Below are positions 9,134 through 18,148 of a DNA stretch of 64,000 bases, one piece after another. Every line of letters starts with the position of its first letter. Position 1 is the first letter of the stretch. The position numbers and the translations under genes are program-made. The stretch comes from Brevundimonas poindexterae (GTDB lineage: Bacteria; Pseudomonadota; Alphaproteobacteria; Caulobacterales; Caulobacteraceae): positions 62,001 through 126,000 of the forward strand of contig NZ_JAIVLL010000003.1 in NCBI RefSeq assembly GCF_020524625.1. Reading direction: 5' to 3'. The notes beneath the pieces are model-generated. The model was not told the origin of the DNA and did not search any database. It worked only from the letters and a program-made list of their open reading frames with translations.

Positions 9134-10957
9134 ATGTCTCGTTTCATGCGTAATGCCGCAGCTGCGGCCCTGACTCTGGCCGCCGGCGTCGCCCTTGCGG
9201 GGACCGCCAGTGCCCAGAGCTATAGCCGTCTGGTCGTGTTCGGGGACAGCCTGAGCGACAACGGCAACCTGTTCCTGTTCACCGGCGGCACCCAGCCGCC
9301 CGCGCCCTTCTACTATCAGGGCCGGTTCTCGACGGGGCCGGTGTTCGTGGAACTGCTGGGCTTCAACCTGGGCCGGTTCGCGGCCGGGGACTCGAACGCC
9401 GGCAGCATCAACTATGCCTTCGGCGGTGCCCGCACGGATCTGGCCGGAGCGCCTCCCGGAATGCGGACCCAGCTGAACGCCTATCTCGGCGGCGGCGGCA
9501 CCTTTGGCCCGAATGATCTGGTCAGCGTGCTGGGCGGCGCCAACAACATCTTCCAGGGCCTGCCCGCCGCCGGGGCCTCGAGCAATCCGGCCGGAGCCAT
9601 CCAGGTCGTGTCGCTGGCCGCAGCCGCCGACATCAACCTGATCGTGAACAATGTGGCCACGGCCGGAGCCGGCACCATCCTGGTCACCAATCTGCCCAAG
9701 CTGAGCCTGACGCCGCAGTTCGCCAACTCGCCGGCCGCGCCGCTGGCCGACTATGCGGTAACGACGTTCAACGGCGCCCTGCTGAGCGGTCTGAACACCG
9801 TGGCGGCCAACCAGCCCGGCTCCAACATCATCCTGATGGACCTGTTCAAGATCGGTGACACCATCGCCGGCAATCCGACGGCCTTCGGCGTGACCAATGT
9901 CACGGACCCCTGCTTCAACCAGGTCGCCCTGACCCTGTGCTCGAACCCGGATGATTATTTCTATCTGGACGGTGTGCACCCGACGGCGGCCGGTCACCGG
10001 GCCATTGCCAGCCTGGCCAACGACTATCTGTACTATGGTGACCGCGGTGCCGCGACGGCCCACCAGGGCGAAGTGTCGATGCGCCAGCGCGAGGACTCGC
10101 TGGATATGGGCTCCGAGGCCCTGTCCGGCTGGGCCGCCTGGGAGCCGGGTCACACCAGCCTGGACGTCAGCCTGATGGGCGACCGGACGGACGTGGACGC
10201 GCGCGGGATCGTGCCGGAAGCCGAGGTCGAGGGCCAGGGCATCCGCCTGGCGCTGGAACACAGCATGTCCGCATCGTGGAAGATGGGCGTGGCCGGCAGC
10301 TATCGGGAGGCCGAGACCATCGCCGGGCCGACCCGCTTCGACAGCGAGAATTTCTCGTTCGACGCCTTCCTCGGCTGGCGGTCGGGCCCGATGTTCGCGA
10401 ACGTCACGGCCGGCGCCTCGCGCGACACCTATGACGACATCCAGCGCGCCACGGGCGTGGGCCCCGTCGTCCATACCGGCGAGACCGAGGGCTACAGCCG
10501 CGGTGTCCGGGTGCAGGGCGGAACCTGGTTCGACATGGGCGGCATCGCCCTGTCGCCGCGCGTTGCGCTGACCTGGGCCTCCACCGACGTGGACGGCTAT
10601 ATCGAAAACGGTGTGGCCGCCCAGTACGCCTATGAGGACCGCACGGTCGAAGGTCTGACCGGCGAGGTCAGCCTGCGCGCCGAGGGCGGCATCGAGGGCG
10701 TGACCTTCTATGTCGAAGGTGGCTATCGCGACAGCCTGGATGACAGCTCCGACCCGGTCGGCACCGGCATTGCCGGCAGCCCGTCGCAGGTGCTGTACCG
10801 CGAGGTCGAGGACGCCATGGGTGGCCAGATGCTGGCCCAGGTGGGTGCCGAGGTCGACTGGGGCCCCGCCCGCGTCGGTCTGGGGCTGAAGGGACGCTTC
10901 GGCGACAATGCCGACAGCTTCGTCGGTGGCATCACCCTGCGCATGCCGCTGCAGTAG
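9134..10957 (+). CDS. GDSL-family autotransporter esterase/lipase
   Basis: Predicted secreted esterase displayed on the outer membrane by type V secretion. It has a signal peptide (MSRFMRN...ALAGTASAQ, cleavage near 27), then an SGNH/GDSL hydrolase domain with FGDSLSDN (nucleophile S39) and the catalytic pair in DGVHPT (about D279 and H282), and a C-terminal autotransporter beta-barrel from about 345 to 607. The family includes EstA-type esterases. The start follows a good ribosome site (GGGAGGAT), and the gene ends just before an intrinsic terminator. It is monocistronic. Confidence 0.92.
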   Translation: MSRFMRNAAAAALTLAAGVALAGTASAQSYSRLVVFGDSLSDNGNLFLFTGGTQPPAPFYYQGRFSTGPVFVELLGFNLGRFAAGDSNAGSINYAFGGARTDLAGAPPGMRTQLNAYLGGGGTFGPNDLVSVLGGANNIFQGLPAAGASSNPAGAIQVVSLAAAADINLIVNNVATAGAGTILVTNLPKLSLTPQFANSPAAPLADYAVTTFNGALLSGLNTVAANQPGSNIILMDLFKIGDTIAGNPTAFGVTNVTDPCFNQVALTLCSNPDDYFYLDGVHPTAAGHRAIASLANDYLYYGDRGAATAHQGEVSMRQREDSLDMGSEALSGWAAWEPGHTSLDVSLMGDRTDVDARGIVPEAEVEGQGIRLALEHSMSASWKMGVAGSYREAETIAGPTRFDSENFSFDAFLGWRSGPMFANVTAGASRDTYDDIQRATGVGPVVHTGETEGYSRGVRVQGGTWFDMGGIALSPRVALTWASTDVDGYIENGVAAQYAYEDRTVEGLTGEVSLRAEGGIEGVTFYVEGGYRDSLDDSSDPVGTGIAGSPSQVLYREVEDAMGGQMLAQVGAEVDWGPARVGLGLKGRFGDNADSFVGGITLRMPLQ

Positions 10958-10984
10958 CCTCCAGCTATACTGCTGAATGAAGGA

Positions 10985-11013
10985 GGGCGGGGCCGCAGGG
11001 CTCCGCCCTTTTT
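10985..11013 (+). terminator. Intrinsic terminator after the autotransporter gene
   Basis: A ten-base-pair GC stem (GGGCGGGGCC pairing with GGCTCCGCCC, one G-U pair) with a four-base loop is followed directly by five T residues. It lies 27 bases past the autotransporter stop codon. Confidence 0.85.
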
Positions 11014-11175
11014 CATGCCGAAAGGTTCCCGGGGTGCGACGGTCTGCCACGCCGGGTGCCTCATTCTCGTCGAAGGCGACCTTCAGAACGCGCCCTCATC
11101 GATTGAGACCGGTGCCTGTCCCACGGGGACCCGCCGCTCCTCCTGCCGCACGTTCCAGAACGGAGACGCCGCCAG

Positions 11176-11799
11176 ATGCGACGCCTTGACGCCCGACTGC
11201 GTACCCTCGCCACCCAATCCGGCCAGTCCCTGGGACTGGTCGCCATGGCCGTGATGGCCATGGCCGCCGCCCCCATCGCCCTGCCCACCGGTGATCCTGC
11301 CGCTATGGAAGACGAAGGGCCGGTCGCCCCACCCGTCGTGGCCGTGGCGGAGCCCGCAGGCCCTGTGACCCGGGAAATCCGCTTCGAGATGCCGCTCAAG
11401 GGCTATGCCATCAACTCGCGCTTCGGCATGCGGCGTCTCGGCGGAGAGGGTGCTGCCCGTCCGCACAACGGCGTGGATATGGCGGCCCCGACGGGCACGG
11501 GCGTGTTCGCCTCGGCCGAGGGCGTCGTAGTGCGCACCGGCTATCAGCCCGAGGGCTACGGTCGCTTCGTCGAGGTCGCCCACCCGAACGGCATGACCAC
11601 CAAATATGCGCACATGAGCCGCGTGGACGTGGCGACCGGCATGGCTGTGGCCGGCGGCGATCGCCTGGGCCTGGTGGGTTCGACCGGCTATTCGACCGGG
11701 CCGCACCTGCATTTCGAAGTGCGCCGCGGCGGTTCGCCGATCAATCCGGCCCGCGTGCTGGAGCGCAGCTTTGACGTGGTGGTGATCGAGGGCTCCTGA
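11176..11799 (+). CDS. M23-family (LytM-type) metallopeptidase
   Basis: Peptidoglycan endopeptidase family protein of 207 residues. It has a weakly hydrophobic N-terminal stretch (LGLVAMAVMAMAAAPIALP) that may be a signal or anchor. The catalytic domain shows H97-x3-D101 (HNGVD) and HLH at 177-179 (HLHFE), the two zinc-binding motifs of active M23 enzymes; they suggest real hydrolase activity rather than an EnvC-type activator role. It follows the terminator of the preceding gene and lies 124 bases before the ABC genes, so it is probably a separate unit. Confidence 0.88.
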   Translation: MRRLDARLRTLATQSGQSLGLVAMAVMAMAAAPIALPTGDPAAMEDEGPVAPPVVAVAEPAGPVTREIRFEMPLKGYAINSRFGMRRLGGEGAARPHNGVDMAAPTGTGVFASAEGVVVRTGYQPEGYGRFVEVAHPNGMTTKYAHMSRVDVATGMAVAGGDRLGLVGSTGYSTGPHLHFEVRRGGSPINPARVLERSFDVVVIEGS

Positions 11800-11923
11800 G
11801 CCCCGACCTGTCTTCATGACAAGGAATTCATGAAAACCCGACCGGATACGGCCCGGCTCAGGTTGTCAAAGACCCTTTACATATCCTAGGAGTCCCCCTG
11901 TCGAGTTTTTAAAGGGGGGCGCT

Positions 11924-12889
11924 ATGGACGCCGCACTCAGCCTGAATGGCATCAGCAAACGCTATGGCGGGTTCCAGGCGGTCAAGGATCTGAGCTTCTC
12001 GGTTCCGAAGGGGAGCATCTGTGGCTTCCTGGGGCCGAACGGGGCGGGCAAGACGTCCACCCTGCGCATGATCCTGGGCCTGCAGCCGCAGACCTCGGGC
12101 ACGCTGGAAATCCTTGGGGCGTCCGATGGACGGCAGGTGCGCAACCGCATCGGCTTCCTCCCGGAAGAGCGCGGCCTCTACAAGAAGATGACCCCGGTCG
12201 ATGCGATCGCCTTCTTCGGCGCCCTGAAGGGCCTGCCGTCCGGCGAGGGGCGCAAGCGTGCCCGCATCATGCTGAAAGAGCAGGGGCTGGAGCACGCCCA
12301 GGCCAAGAAGATGAAGGAGCTGTCCAAGGGCATGGCCCAGAAGGTGCAGCTGATCGCCTCGGTGGTGCACAAGCCCGAGTTCGTGATCCTCGATGAGCCC
12401 TTCTCGGGCCTGGATCCGATGAACCAGCAGGGTCTGGAAGAGATGATCCGCGGGCTGGCCGCCGATGGCGCCACCGTGCTGTTCTCGACCCACGTCATGC
12501 AGCACGCCGAACGCCTGTGCGACAAGGTGGTGCTGCTGGCCCGGGGCCAGAAGGCCTTTGAGGGCACGGTCGACGAGGCGCGCAGCCAGACGCTGCGGCA
12601 CCTGTCGCTGGAAGGGGACATCGCAGCCGAGGCGGTCCGGGCCCTGCCGGGCGTCGCCTCGGTCGAGACGGTCCGTCAGGATGGCGAGGTCAAGACGCTC
12701 AAGGCCCAGCTGAACGCTGGCGCCCGGGGGCAGGAGACGCTCAAGGCGGCCTTCTTGGGCGGTCTGGACGTGCGCAGCTTCGAACTGCGCGAACCGACCC
12801 TGCACGACGCCTTCATCCACCTGACGGGGGTCGACCCCAATCAGGACCAGACCGTCAAACGGGCCGAGACGATGGAGGCCGCCCGATGA
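11924..12889 (+). CDS. ABC-2 type transporter ATPase (NatA-like)
   Basis: Cytoplasmic ATPase of an export-type ABC system. It has Walker A GPNGAGKTS (about 37-45), signature LSKGMAQKVQ (from about 132) and Walker B leading into DEPFSGLDP (about 157-165). The lysine-containing signature and the C-terminal domain of about 80 residues are common in NatA/YhaQ-like ATPases. A purine-rich run (AAAGGGGGG) precedes the ATG. The last four bases overlap the permease start (ATGA), so the two genes form a two-component exporter. Substrate unknown. Confidence 0.9.
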   Translation: MDAALSLNGISKRYGGFQAVKDLSFSVPKGSICGFLGPNGAGKTSTLRMILGLQPQTSGTLEILGASDGRQVRNRIGFLPEERGLYKKMTPVDAIAFFGALKGLPSGEGRKRARIMLKEQGLEHAQAKKMKELSKGMAQKVQLIASVVHKPEFVILDEPFSGLDPMNQQGLEEMIRGLAADGATVLFSTHVMQHAERLCDKVVLLARGQKAFEGTVDEARSQTLRHLSLEGDIAAEAVRALPGVASVETVRQDGEVKTLKAQLNAGARGQETLKAAFLGGLDVRSFELREPTLHDAFIHLTGVDPNQDQTVKRAETMEAAR

Positions 12890-14280
12890 ACCGCATTCTG
12901 TTGATCGCTCGGCGCGAATTCGCCGCCTACGCCATGACCGTCGGCTTCTGGCTGTCACTGCTGGCTTTGCCGATGTTTGCCTTGCTGGGCGTGGCCATGC
13001 CCATGCTTATGAAGAGCAGTGAGCCGGTGCGAGAGGTCGTGCTGCTTGAGGACGGACCCCAGGCATCCGGTCTTGCGGCGGCTGTCCGCGAGGCACTCGC
13101 GACGGATGTCGAGCGTCAGGCCGAGATCGCCCGCGAGGCTGCAGAGAAGGCCGGAGAATTCGCAGGTGCGGGCATGGGCGCCGAGGCGGCCGCCGGCGCT
13201 GCATCTAGCGTGGCCAGACCGAAACTGAATCTGGTCGAGGCCCCGGATGATCTGGCCGACACCGTCACTGCAGAAGAGCGCGAGGCGCGCATCCGCTACT
13301 ATCTGGGCGACGAGGTCGAGAAGGCGCAACAGCTCGATGCCGTCGTCATCCTGACCCGCAATGAGGAGGGGCGACCGACCGCGCGGGTATGGTCCCGCCG
13401 GGCGACGGACAACACGGTGCGCAACTTTGTTCGCGACGCCATGAAGGACGCCAATCGGGCCGAGGTCTTCGGCGAAGCGGGGATCGATCCGGCCATCGTT
13501 CGGGAAACCGGCGCCTATGATCCCAAGGTGGTGGTACTGTCACCCAGTGCCGCCAGCGGCGGAGAGGTGTCCTTCCGCGACAAGCTGCCAGGGATCATCG
13601 GCTTCGGCTCGGCCTTCCTGCTGTGGTCGCTGATCATCACCGGCGCCTCGATCCTGCTGAACAGCGTGATGGAAGAGAAGTCGAACAAGATCCTCGAGGT
13701 GCTGATGTCCTCGGCCTCGGCGACCGAAATCCTGACCGGCAAGGTGCTGGGCGTGGCCATGCTGACCGCGACCGTGCTGTTGGCGTGGGGCGGGATCGGG
13801 GCGGCGGGCCTGCTGAACTTCGCGCCCGAGCAGGCCATGAATGTGGGGCAGATCCTGCTGACCGACGGCATGCTGCTCTATTTCGCGGCCTACGCCATCG
13901 GCGGCTATCTGATGTATGCGGTACTGTTTGCCGCCATCGGCGCCTTCTGCGAGACGCCGCGCGACGCCCAGACGCTGATGGGGCCGATCATGATGGTGCT
14001 GGTCGTGCCGATCATCGTGGTGCAGATGGCGCTTCAGACCCCCGACGCCCCGCTGGTCAAGATCCTGTCCTGGGTGCCGTTCTTCACGCCCTTCCTGATG
14101 GCGGCCCGGGCCCACTCCGACCCGCCCATGATCGAGATCGTGGGCACGATGGTGGGCATGTTCGCCATGGCCCTGTTCATGGTCTGGGTCGCGGGGCGGG
14201 CCTTCCGCGCCGGCGCCCTGTCGGACGTGAAGCTGAGCTGGAAGAGCTTCCTCGGCGCCGTCCGGGGTGGGGGACGGTAG
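12886..14280 (+). CDS. ABC-2 type transporter permease (NatB-like)
   Basis: 464-residue membrane partner of the preceding ATPase. One membrane segment near the N-terminus (about 18-42) is followed by a large extracytoplasmic region (about 45-235, including an alanine/glutamate-rich stretch) and then five or six membrane segments from about 240 to 450. This is the NatB/YhaP architecture of ABC-2 sodium or drug exporters. KSNKILEVLMSS after the second segment is a typical family motif. Substrate cannot be told from sequence. Confidence 0.88.
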   Translation: MNRILLIARREFAAYAMTVGFWLSLLALPMFALLGVAMPMLMKSSEPVREVVLLEDGPQASGLAAAVREALATDVERQAEIAREAAEKAGEFAGAGMGAEAAAGAASSVARPKLNLVEAPDDLADTVTAEEREARIRYYLGDEVEKAQQLDAVVILTRNEEGRPTARVWSRRATDNTVRNFVRDAMKDANRAEVFGEAGIDPAIVRETGAYDPKVVVLSPSAASGGEVSFRDKLPGIIGFGSAFLLWSLIITGASILLNSVMEEKSNKILEVLMSSASATEILTGKVLGVAMLTATVLLAWGGIGAAGLLNFAPEQAMNVGQILLTDGMLLYFAAYAIGGYLMYAVLFAAIGAFCETPRDAQTLMGPIMMVLVVPIIVVQMALQTPDAPLVKILSWVPFFTPFLMAARAHSDPPMIEIVGTMVGMFAMALFMVWVAGRAFRAGALSDVKLSWKSFLGAVRGGGR

Positions 14281-14293
14281 GGACCCTGCGTCA

Positions 14294-14316
14294 CCTCCCC
14301 GTCAGCGACGGGGAGG
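14294..14316. repeat. CCTCCCCGTC/GACGGGGAGG palindrome
   Basis: A perfect ten-base-pair inverted repeat with a three-base AGC loop, just after the ABC permease stop. It has no T run. Its form resembles dispersed intergenic palindromes of GC-rich genomes, though only one copy was noticed here. It could also act as an mRNA-end hairpin for the ABC operon. Confidence 0.5.
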
Positions 14317-14346
14317 GGGACCCGCCCGCAGCAACTCGCGCACAGC

Positions 14347-14378
14347 AAAAGGCCGCCCCGGTTTCCCGGGGCGGCCTT
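14347..14378 (-). terminator. Intrinsic terminator of rpsU
   Basis: A thirteen-base-pair perfect stem (AAGGCCGCCCCGG with its complement, four-base loop) lies 27 bases beyond the rpsU stop. Read on the minus strand it runs into TTTT. It may also stop transcription coming from the ABC operon on the plus strand. Confidence 0.85.
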
Positions 14379-14404
14379 GAAGCATTTCAGCCTTGTCGCG
14401 GGGT

Positions 14405-14638
14405 TTAGCGGCCGCGCGGCTTGGGCATCGGCAGCAGGCCTTCGCGCTGGGCGCGCTTGCGGGCCAGCTTGCGGGCGCGACGGACGGCCTCGGCCTTTTG
14501 ACGGGCGCGCTTTTCCGACGGCTTTTCGTAGTGCACGTGGCGCTTCATTTCACGGAAGCTGCCTTCGCGCTGCATCTTCTTCTTCAGGGCCTTGAGCGCC
14601 TGATCGACGTTGTTGTCGCGGACGAAAATCTGAACCAG
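14405..14638 (-). CDS. rpsU: 30S ribosomal protein S21 (apparent CTG start)
   Basis: The 77-residue product matches S21 along its length: [20 protein letters not shown] at the start, then the basic [20 protein letters not shown] region. There is no ATG, GTG or TTG at the conserved N-terminus. The codon directly before VQIF is CTG (14638-14636), preceded by AAAGGAG with an 8-base spacer. In-frame alternatives (TTG or GTG about 20 codons upstream) would add residues that S21 proteins lack and leave this ribosome site unused. I therefore call a CTG start. The gene is divergent from the COQ9-like gene and ends at a strong terminator. Confidence 0.9.
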   Translation of the reverse strand: MVQIFVRDNNVDQALKALKKKMQREGSFREMKRHVHYEKPSEKRARQKAEAVRRARKLARKRAQREGLLPMPKPRGR

Positions 14639-14646
14639 GGGTCTCT

Positions 14647-14653
14647 CTCCTTT
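14647..14653 (-). promoter_or_regulatory. Ribosome binding site that fixes the rpsU start
   Basis: AAAGGAG on the minus strand, eight bases before the CTG codon at 14638. This near-consensus site is the main reason for accepting the non-standard start codon. Confidence 0.7.
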
Positions 14654-14842
14654 GACTGCCCGCCGCGTCCTTTCTGAAGGGAGACGGGCAGACAAAAACA
14701 CGGTTTCCCGCAAACCGAGGGCTTCCGGGTGAAGGCGAGCCGGATACACGAACCCGCCCCCCCTGTCCAGTTCGGTGTCGCAGATCGTCGCGGCCTGTTG
14801 CGGGGGCTCGTCAGTCTGATGTGGCAGGCCTATCATGCCGCC

Positions 14843-15505
14843 ATGTCTTCCGTCGACGATGCCGATCTGTGGGCCCGGGAAACCGAACAGGCCGTGCTGG
14901 ACCAGGCCGTGCTGCTTGCGCCACGACTGGGCTGGAGCCCGGCCATGGTGCGCGCCGCCGCACAGGCTGCGGGCCTGTCGCAGGGGGACCAGGACCTGCT
15001 GCTGCCGCACGGGCCGCGCGACCTGGCGGCCCTGCTGTCGCGCCGTCACGACGACCGGGCCTTTGCCGCCCTGGCCGAGGTCGATCCCGCCTCGCTCAAG
15101 ATTCGCGAACGCATTGCCCGGGGCATTTCGGCGCGGATGGAAGCCGGGGCCGAAGACCTTGAGGCCTGTCGCAAATGCGCGGGCTTTCTGGCCCTGCCGT
15201 CCAACAGCGATCTGGGTCTGAAGCTGGCGTGGGAGACGGCCGACCGGCTGTGGGTCTGGGCCGGGGACACGGCCACGGACTGGAACCACTATTCGAAGCG
15301 CACCATCCTGTCCGGCATCCTGATTCCCGCCCTGACGATGCGCTGGTTCGACGGTCGCGACACGGCCGAGGCATTTGTCGCCGACCGCATCGAGAACGTC
15401 ATGGCCTTCGAGAAGTGGAAGGCCGGCAAGGACTTTGACGCCCCGCTGCGCAAGGTCACCGAAGTGCTCAGCCGGATGCGATACGGGCCGAAGGCCGAGG
15501 CCTAG
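14843..15505 (+). CDS. COQ9 family protein
   Basis: 220-residue protein of the COQ9/TetR-like helical fold, which in eukaryotes binds lipids and assists ubiquinone hydroxylation with COQ7. The recognisable part is the C-terminal half ([24 protein letters not shown], given here in part: [15 protein letters not shown] and [10 protein letters not shown]), the diagnostic COQ9 core. The ATG at 14843 gives the usual length; an in-frame ATG at 14819 is possible, and neither has a strong ribosome site. A role in ubiquinone synthesis is inferred from the family. It is divergent from rpsU and convergent with purK. Confidence 0.85.
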   Translation: MSSVDDADLWARETEQAVLDQAVLLAPRLGWSPAMVRAAAQAAGLSQGDQDLLLPHGPRDLAALLSRRHDDRAFAALAEVDPASLKIRERIARGISARMEAGAEDLEACRKCAGFLALPSNSDLGLKLAWETADRLWVWAGDTATDWNHYSKRTILSGILIPALTMRWFDGRDTAEAFVADRIENVMAFEKWKAGKDFDAPLRKVTEVLSRMRYGPKAEA

Positions 15506-15514
15506 AGCAGGGGC

Positions 15515-16612
15515 CTAGAGCGGGCGCACGCGGTTGACGTGGGCCATCTTGCGGCCGGGGCGGGCCTCGCCCTTGCCATAGAGGTGCAGCCGCATGTCGG
15601 ACTTGCCAGCCAGCTTTTCCCACTGGTCGATGTCGTCGCCCAGCAGATTGGTCATTTCGACGTGGGCGTGGGCATTGGTGGGGCCCAGCGGCCAGCCGGT
15701 GATGGCGCGGATGTGCTGTTCGAACTGGTCGCAGACGCAGCCGTCCTGGGTCCAGTGGCCGGTGTTGTGGACGCGGGGGGCGATCTCGTTGACCAGCAGG
15801 CGGCTTTCGCCGAGGTCGAACAGCTCGATGCCCAGCACGCCGACATAGTCCAGCTGTTCCAGTACCGCGCGGGCGATGGCGCGGGCCCGGCGCTCGGTCT
15901 TTGACTCGACCTCGGCGGGAGCAACGGTGGTCTTGAGGATGCCGTCCCTGTGAGTGTTCCAGCCCAGCGGATAGACGGCGGTCTTTCCGTCCCAGCCGCG
16001 GGCGCAGATGATCGACAGCTCGCGCACGAAGGTGGCCTTGGCCTCCAGCACGGCGGGCCGTTCGCCGATGGCACGCCAGGCGCCGGCGGCCTGTTTCGCG
16101 GATTTGATCCAGACCTGGCCCTTGCCGTCATAGCCCTCGCGCCGGGTCTTGAGCAGGGCGGGCAGGGGGATGACCTTCAGGGCTGTCTCGAGCGAGGCCA
16201 GGTCATCGACCATGGCGAATTCGACAGTGGGAACGCCGGCCTCGTTGAGGAAGGTCTTCTCGAGGATCCGGTCCTGGGCGACGGCCAGGGCGCGCGGGCC
16301 GGGGGCAACGCGCACGCCGGTTTCGGCCAGCAGCTCGACCGAGCGGGCGGGGACGTTCTCGAACTCGAAGGTGACGACGTCACAGACCCGGCCGAACACA
16401 TTGAGGGCCGTCGGATCGTCATAGGCGGCGACGATCTGGCCGCGCGAGACGCGCCCGGCGGGGCTGTTTTCCTCGGGGTCGAGGATGACGACATCGAAGC
16501 CGAGGCTGGAGGCGGCCTGGGACAGCATCCGCCCAAGCTGGCCGCCGCCAAGAATGCCGACGGTCGAACCGGGGGGCAGGGCGGAGGGAAGCGGGGCGGG
16601 ATCGGCGCTCAT
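15515..16612 (-). CDS. purK: 5-(carboxyamino)imidazole ribonucleotide synthase
   Basis: ATP-grasp enzyme that converts aminoimidazole ribonucleotide, bicarbonate and ATP to N5-CAIR in purine synthesis. The N-terminus has GILGGGQLGRML, the standard nucleotide-binding start of PurK. LKTRREGYDGKGQ is the ATP-grasp lid, and NEIAPRVHNTGHWT carries the metal- and substrate-binding residues. The length of 365 is normal. Its ATG overlaps the purE stop by one base (TGATG), so the two are translated together. Confidence 0.97.
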   Translation of the reverse strand: MSADPAPLPSALPPGSTVGILGGGQLGRMLSQAASSLGFDVVILDPEENSPAGRVSRGQIVAAYDDPTALNVFGRVCDVVTFEFENVPARSVELLAETGVRVAPGPRALAVAQDRILEKTFLNEAGVPTVEFAMVDDLASLETALKVIPLPALLKTRREGYDGKGQVWIKSAKQAAGAWRAIGERPAVLEAKATFVRELSIICARGWDGKTAVYPLGWNTHRDGILKTTVAPAEVESKTERRARAIARAVLEQLDYVGVLGIELFDLGESRLLVNEIAPRVHNTGHWTQDGCVCDQFEQHIRAITGWPLGPTNAHAHVEMTNLLGDDIDQWEKLAGKSDMRLHLYGKGEARPGRKMAHVNRVRPL

Positions 16613-17136
16613 CAGTCCTCGACGGTATCGGGTACGGATTCGGTCTGGGCCTCGCGGAAGGCGTCCAGCCGCCCGGCCAGCACGGGGTCGTTCAGCGACA
16701 GTATCTGGGCGGCGAGGATGCCGGCATTCTTCGCACCGGCCTCGCCGATGGCCAGGGTGCCGACCGGGATGCCGCCGGGCATCTGGACGATCGACAGCAG
16801 GGAATCGAGGCCGCTGAGGGCCTTGGACTGCACCGGCACGCCCAGCACGGGCAGGGAGGTCATGGAGGCGACCATGCCGGGCAGGTGGGCGGCGCCGCCG
16901 GCCCCGGCGATAATGACCTTGATGCCCTTGTCGCGGGCCTCGCGGGCGAAGGCGACCATGCGGTCCGGCGTGCGGTGGGCCGAGACGACCCGGGCCGACC
17001 AGGCCACGCCCAGACGGTCGAGGCTGTCGGTGGCGGCCTTCATGGTGGGCCAGTCCGAGCGGCTGCCCATGATGACGGCGACCGGCGCCGTGTCATCGCC
17101 GGAGGGCGGTGTCGGTTCCACGGAGGACGGGGCCAT
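16612..17136 (-). CDS. purE: N5-carboxyaminoimidazole ribonucleotide mutase
   Basis: Class I PurE moves the carboxylate of N5-CAIR to give CAIR, the step after Pur[11 protein letters not shown] and SAHRTPDR (with the catalytic histidine) are present, followed by [11 protein letters not shown]. The start at 17136 gives 174 residues, with about 18 residues before the conserved core; the same frame extends far upstream without conserved content. GAGGG lies upstream of the ATG. It is the first gene of the purE-purK pair. Confidence 0.96.
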   Translation of the reverse strand: MAPSSVEPTPPSGDDTAPVAVIMGSRSDWPTMKAATDSLDRLGVAWSARVVSAHRTPDRMVAFAREARDKGIKVIIAGAGGAAHLPGMVASMTSLPVLGVPVQSKALSGLDSLLSIVQMPGGIPVGTLAIGEAGAKNAGILAAQILSLNDPVLAGRLDAFREAQTESVPDTVED

Positions 17137-17292
17137 GGGTGTCCCTCGAAGGCGCGCCCGTGCGGGCGGGAAGGGGCCGGTTACAGCACCCGCGTTGCGC
17201 CTGCAACCAAGCACGGTAGCATCAGGGCGGGCGAGAGCGCCTGAGTCGGGCCGTCGGGGCCCGTCGACTGACTGTGGAGCCCTGCCGTTTCC

Positions 17293-17871
17293 GTGTCCCA
17301 GACCGCCGTCCCCGTTGCCGATCCCGAAGCCCTGGAGGCCGAACTGCAACGGCTGCGGGCCGAGGTGGAGGCCCTGCGCGCGCGCGCCGAGGCGGCCGAG
17401 GCGGCGGCGGACCACGATGTCCTGACCCCGGCGCTGAACCGGCGCGGCTTCGTCACGGCGCTCCACCGGGCCATGGCCTATTGCAAGCGGCATCAGGTGC
17501 CCGCCGTGCTGCTCTATCTGGACCTGGACGGCTTCAAGGGAGTCAATGACACCCACGGCCACGCAGCGGGCGACGCGGCCCTGGTCCGCGTGGCCGAGCT
17601 GATGCGCGACAATCTGCGGGAATCGGATGCGGTCGGCCGGCTGGGCGGGGACGAGTTCGGCCTGTTGCTGATGAATGCCGGGGTCGAGGAGGGCCGGGAC
17701 AAGGCCGCCCGCCTGTCAGAGACGCTCAGGACCGAGGGGTTCGTCCATGAGGGCCGACGCATTCCGCTGGGCGGATCGTTCGGAGTCCGGGCCTGGAACG
17801 GTCAGGCCGATGTCGAGACCTGGCTCGCCGAGGCGGACGCCGCCATGTGGCTGAGGAAGCCGGGGCGCTGA
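17293..17871 (+). CDS. Minimal GGDEF-domain diguanylate cyclase
   Basis: Predicted soluble enzyme making cyclic di-GMP from two GTP. About 40 N-terminal residues form an alanine/glutamate-rich coiled coil ([20 protein letters not shown]), and the rest is a GGDEF domain. The active-site signature GGDEF is intact at 118-122, and an RxxD inhibitory site (RESD, 109-112) lies the standard five residues before it. No sensory or membrane domain is present. The start is GTG; no ATG exists before the coiled coil. The gene is divergent from purE. Confidence 0.88.
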   Translation: MSQTAVPVADPEALEAELQRLRAEVEALRARAEAAEAAADHDVLTPALNRRGFVTALHRAMAYCKRHQVPAVLLYLDLDGFKGVNDTHGHAAGDAALVRVAELMRDNLRESDAVGRLGGDEFGLLLMNAGVEEGRDKAARLSETLRTEGFVHEGRRIPLGGSFGVRAWNGQADVETWLAEADAAMWLRKPGR

Positions 17872-17880
17872 CGCCGGACG

Positions 17881-18102
17881 TCAGGCGATGATGTCGGGAA
17901 GGATGCGGTCCTCGATCTTCACGATCTCGTCGCGGAGGGCCAGTTTTTTTCGCTTCAGGCGGGCGATGCGGAGTTGGTCCGGGACGGCGGTTTCGGACAG
18001 GGCCTCGATGGCCGCATCCAGATCAGCGTGCTCCTGACGCAGGCCCTTCAGACGGATGTGGAGGGCCAGTTCCTCTTCCGTAAGACTCGCGTCGTCGTTC
18101 AT
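17881..18102 (-). CDS. YdcH family (DUF465) small protein
   Basis: 73-residue charged helical protein. The pattern LTEEELALHIRLKGLRQEHA followed by LKRKKLALRDEI is typical of DUF465/YdcH proteins, short coiled coils of unknown function common in alphaproteobacteria. It ends next to the convergent GGDEF gene. A second member of the family is encoded about 1.2 kb away (19346-19519). Confidence 0.85.
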   Translation of the reverse strand: MNDDASLTEEELALHIRLKGLRQEHADLDAAIEALSETAVPDQLRIARLKRKKLALRDEIVKIEDRILPDIIA

Positions 18103-18148
18103 CGCTGCCGATTACCCCTGAAGTCGCGGTTATATACCCGAGCCGGGC

